A DNA stretch of 64,000 nt from Caulobacteraceae bacterium (GTDB lineage: Bacteria; Pseudomonadota; Alphaproteobacteria; Caulobacterales; Caulobacteraceae): positions 1 through 64,000 of the forward strand of contig CANESI010000006.1 of assembly GCA_947441065.1 (NCBI GenBank). The letters run 5' to 3'. A model generated the notes under the pieces. It worked only from the letters and a program-made list of their open reading frames with translations, was not told the DNA's origin and ran no database searches. Below are positions 62,036-64,000 of the stretch, piece by piece. A program made the position numbers and the translations under genes. Every line of letters begins with the position of its first letter. Within the stretch, counting starts at the first letter, position 1.

Positions 62036-63337
62036 CTAAGCTAACATCATCAGGGGGTCTTCGACCAATGCCTTGAAGTCATTTAACCACTGCGCGCCGA
62101 TGGTCCCGTTCAGAACCCGGTGGTCACAGGTCAAGGTCACCGTCATCACCGTAGCGATGGCGAGGCTATCGCCGCGCACCACGGCCCGCTTCTCGCCCGC
62201 CCCAACCGACAGGATCGCGCCCTGAGGCTCGTTGATGATCGAGGCGAAGCTCTTAATGCCGAACATGCCGAGGTTGGAGATCGAGAAGGTGCCGCCTTGG
62301 AACTCTTCGGGCTTCAGCTTGCGGGCGCGGGCCCGGGCGGCGAGGTCCTTCATCTCGGTGGCGATCTGGGCCAGACCCTTGGTCTCGGCAGCGCGGATGA
62401 TCGGGGTGATCAGACCACCGTCAATGGCCACGGCCACGGCAATGTCGGCATGGCGATGGACCGCGATACCCTGCGGCGTATAGCTGGCATTGGCCATCGG
62501 CACGCGCTTGAGGGCCAGAGCCGCGCACCGAATGATAAGGTCATTGACCGAGACCTTGACGCCTAAGGATTCCAGACCGGCATTGATCCGGGTGCGGGCG
62601 TCTAAAAGAGCGTCCAGTTCCAGATCGATGGACAGGGGAAAATGGGGAATGTCCCTGAAGCTCTCGGTCATGCGCCGCGCGATGGTCTTGCCCATGCCGT
62701 CCAGCGGGATCAGATCATAGGAACCCGGCGCAATGCCCATCTCTTCTAAGCTCTGAACCTGACGTGGTGCTGGGGCCTGTGTCGGCGCAGCTTGGACAGT
62801 GACGGGCCTCATGCCCGCCTGAGCGTCAATATCGCGCTTGATGATCCGGCCATGGGGGCCGCTGCCGCTGAGGCTTGCAAGGTCCAAACCTACTGCCCGC
62901 GCTAGGCGGCGGGCCAGAGGCGAGGCCGCGATACGATCTGAAGCGGGCGAAACCCCCTCCACCGCTTCGCGGTCCCCCTCCCCCAGTGGGGGAGGATTTG
63001 CCGCGTTCAGATCTTCCCCCTTTGGGGGAAGTCCCGGCGAAGCCGGGGAAGGGGGTGGCGGTGCAGAGACGGAGATAGCTTCACCCTCACCCTCCCCCTC
63101 ACTGGCCAACTGAGCAATGACCCTATTGACCTTAACGCCCTCAGTCCCCGCTGCGACCAGCAGGGCTGAAATCACGCCCTCGTCCACAGCCTCGACCTCC
63201 ATGGTCGCCTTGTCGGTCTCGATCTCGGCAATGACGTCGCCAGCCTTGACCGTGTCCCCCACCGCCACATGCCACTTGGCAAGGGTGCCCTCTTCCATGG
63301 TCGGAGACAGGGCTGGCATCAAAATGTCGATAGACAT
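62036..63337 (-). CDS. Dihydrolipoamide acyltransferase (E2) with a repeat-derived linker
   Basis: 433 residues. Lipoyl domain 1-75 with K43 in E-T-D-K-A-T-M, peripheral-subunit binding domain about 135-170, catalytic domain about 200-433. Residues 93-129 ([18 protein letters not shown] and on) are encoded by an inserted repeat C. The active-site H-R-x-x-D-G reads H406-R-V-L-N410-G, so Asp is Asn. It is the core of a pyruvate-type dehydrogenase complex. The E1 gene lies 4 bp upstream. The start ATG 63337 follows GGGAGC. Confidence 0.9.
   Translation of the reverse strand: MSIDILMPALSPTMEEGTLAKWHVAVGDTVKAGDVIAEIETDKATMEVEAVDEGVISALLVAAGTEGVKVNRVIAQLASEGEGEGEAISVSAPPPPSPASPGLPPKGEDLNAANPPPLGEGDREAVEGVSPASDRIAASPLARRLARAVGLDLASLSGSGPHGRIIKRDIDAQAGMRPVTVQAAPTQAPAPRQVQSLEEMGIAPGSYDLIPLDGMGKTIARRMTESFRDIPHFPLSIDLELDALLDARTRINAGLESLGVKVSVNDLIIRCAALALKRVPMANASYTPQGIAVHRHADIAVAVAIDGGLITPIIRAAETKGLAQIATEMKDLAARARARKLKPEEFQGGTFSISNLGMFGIKSFASIINEPQGAILSVGAGEKRAVVRGDSLAIATVMTVTLTCDHRVLNGTIGAQWLNDFKALVEDPLMMLA
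62951..63061. repeat. Repeat C inserted in frame within the E2 gene
   Basis: The segment holds CCCTCCCCCAGTGGGGGAGG and CTTCCCCCTTTGGGGGAAG hairpins with outer arms CCCCCTCCACCGCTTCGCGG and CCGGCGAAGCCGGGGAAGGG. These match the intergenic copies at 1357-1460, 3778-3880 and 27338-27442. In the E2 reading frame it carries no stop codon. Confidence 0.85.
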
Positions 63338-63341
63338 GGGC

Positions 63342-64000
63342 TTAGCTCCCGTAATCGAGTGAGGCGGCGGCGGCGTCCAAGATCGCCTCCACATCCAGGC
63401 CATAGGTCCGATAGAGGTCGGGCAAATCGCCGGACTGGCCGAAATGATCCATGCCAAGGGCCGAAACGCGAGACCCCTTGACCCCGCCCAGCCAGGACAG
63501 GGTTGCAGGCGGTCCATCAATGACCGTCACCAGCGAGGCCCCAGCACCGAGCGATGCCAATAACTTTTCGATATGGGAAGGCTCGCGACGTCCCTTGGCT
63601 CGCGCTTTCAAGGCCGCCGACCAGTCCAGATGCAGCCGGTCCGGGCTCGTGACCGCTAAGAGGCCGATGCCGGGAATATCTTCGCGCAGTTGCTCAAAGG
63701 CCTCCATCGCTTCGGCGGCAATGGCCCCGGTATAGACCACAGCCATTTCTGCGCCGGGGGCGGGCTCGACCTGCCAATAAGCCCCGGCAATCACATCCGC
63801 GATCTGGGCGGCGCTCAAGGTCCGGTCTGGCTGTTCGAGCGCCCGAGTCGACAAACGCAAGTAGACCGAATTGCCCTCAGGCTGCTGCATGAAGTCAAAG
63901 GCCCAGCGCATGATCTCGACCAGTTCATCGACAAAGGCCGGTTCGAAATAGCTAAGCTTGTCCTGCGCCATACCGATCAGGGGCGTGTGGATCGACTGGT
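63342..64000 (-). CDS. E1 component of 2-oxo acid dehydrogenase, C-terminal part (homodimeric AceE-like)
   Basis: The last 219 codons of a transketolase-like E1 enzyme. [10 protein letters not shown] near the right edge and [10 protein letters not shown] near the C-terminus fit the AceE/MdeB group, where one long chain holds all domains. It decarboxylates pyruvate or 2-oxobutyrate with ThDP. The gene continues beyond the window. The stop is 4 bp from the E2 start codon, so the two form an operon. Confidence 0.78.
   Translation of the reverse strand, partial: QSIHTPLIGMAQDKLSYFEPAFVDELVEIMRWAFDFMQQPEGNSVYLRLSTRALEQPDRTLSAAQIADVIAGAYWQVEPAPGAEMAVVYTGAIAAEAMEAFEQLREDIPGIGLLAVTSPDRLHLDWSAALKARAKGRREPSHIEKLLASLGAGASLVTVIDGPPATLSWLGGVKGSRVSALGMDHFGQSGDLPDLYRTYGLDVEAILDAAAASLDYGS

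Overview
The window is high-GC, densely packed bacterial chromosome from an alphaproteobacterium. The best-supported lineage is Caulobacterales (Caulobacteraceae or a close relative). This is inferred from a circularly permuted two-piece tmRNA gene, ftsE-ftsX followed by ydcF- and plsC-type genes, a large protein with PodJ-like architecture, the ligase-associated helicase/PdeM pair, and paired acyl-CoA dehydrogenase genes. No phage, insertion sequence, CRISPR array, plasmid function or secondary-metabolite cluster was seen. Both ends cut genes: the start of mutL on the left and the end of an E1 keto-acid dehydrogenase on the right.

Layout. 1-9.2 kb: mutL start, a TraB/GumN-like protein that has lost its histidines, a ferredoxin reductase/ferredoxin/rsmD run, a DMT exporter, tlpA and GNAT genes, and argH-lptM-lysA. 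9.2-13.8 kb: hpt and a zinc-ribbon protein divergent from ftsE-ftsX-ydcF-plsC. 13.9-20.2 kb: a two-gene acyl-CoA dehydrogenase, ilvE and a two-component system. 20.4-27.4 kb: a trypsin-like protease, serB, miaA, an attenuator-controlled ilvB-ilvH, purC and tmRNA. 27.4-44.7 kb: a catabolic region. One operon holds a Rieske oxygenase, a gamma-lyase-fold PLP enzyme and two opine-oxidase-like flavoproteins. Next to it lie an oxidoreductase/3-hydroxyisobutyrate-dehydrogenase-like/aldehyde-dehydrogenase group and a second operon of aldehyde dehydrogenase, enolase-superfamily enzyme and GMC oxidoreductase. Two LysR regulators sit among them. 44.7-56.9 kb: cold-shock protein, rRNA/tRNA methyltransferase, TetR with a thioesterase, the DNA-repair helicase with PdeM, a TSUP transporter operon, the PodJ-like protein and an MprF-like enzyme. 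57-60.9 kb: a second acyl-CoA dehydrogenase pair with a DsbA-fold isomerase and an SDR. 60.9-64 kb: glutathione-dependent formaldehyde dehydrogenase and an E1-E2 dehydrogenase operon.

How the genes fit together. Branched-chain amino-acid metabolism is represented by ilvB-ilvH, with a readable leader peptide, terminator and antiterminator, and by ilvE. Lysine, arginine, serine and purine synthesis each contribute one or two genes. The 27-44 kb region looks like uptake-independent breakdown of an N-methylated or amino-acid-derived compound. Its Rieske enzyme has no reductase next to it, so the ferredoxin system at 1.6-3.2 kb is one possible electron source, and demethylation would release formaldehyde that the dehydrogenase at 60.9-62.0 kb could remove. 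Those links are inference.

Three families of GC-rich palindromic repeats (called A, B and C here) sit at gene 3' ends, often as clusters. One C copy lies in frame inside the E2 acyltransferase gene and encodes about 37 residues of its inter-domain linker. Repeat edges also appear to supply some stop codons and the ribosome-binding site of the protease gene.
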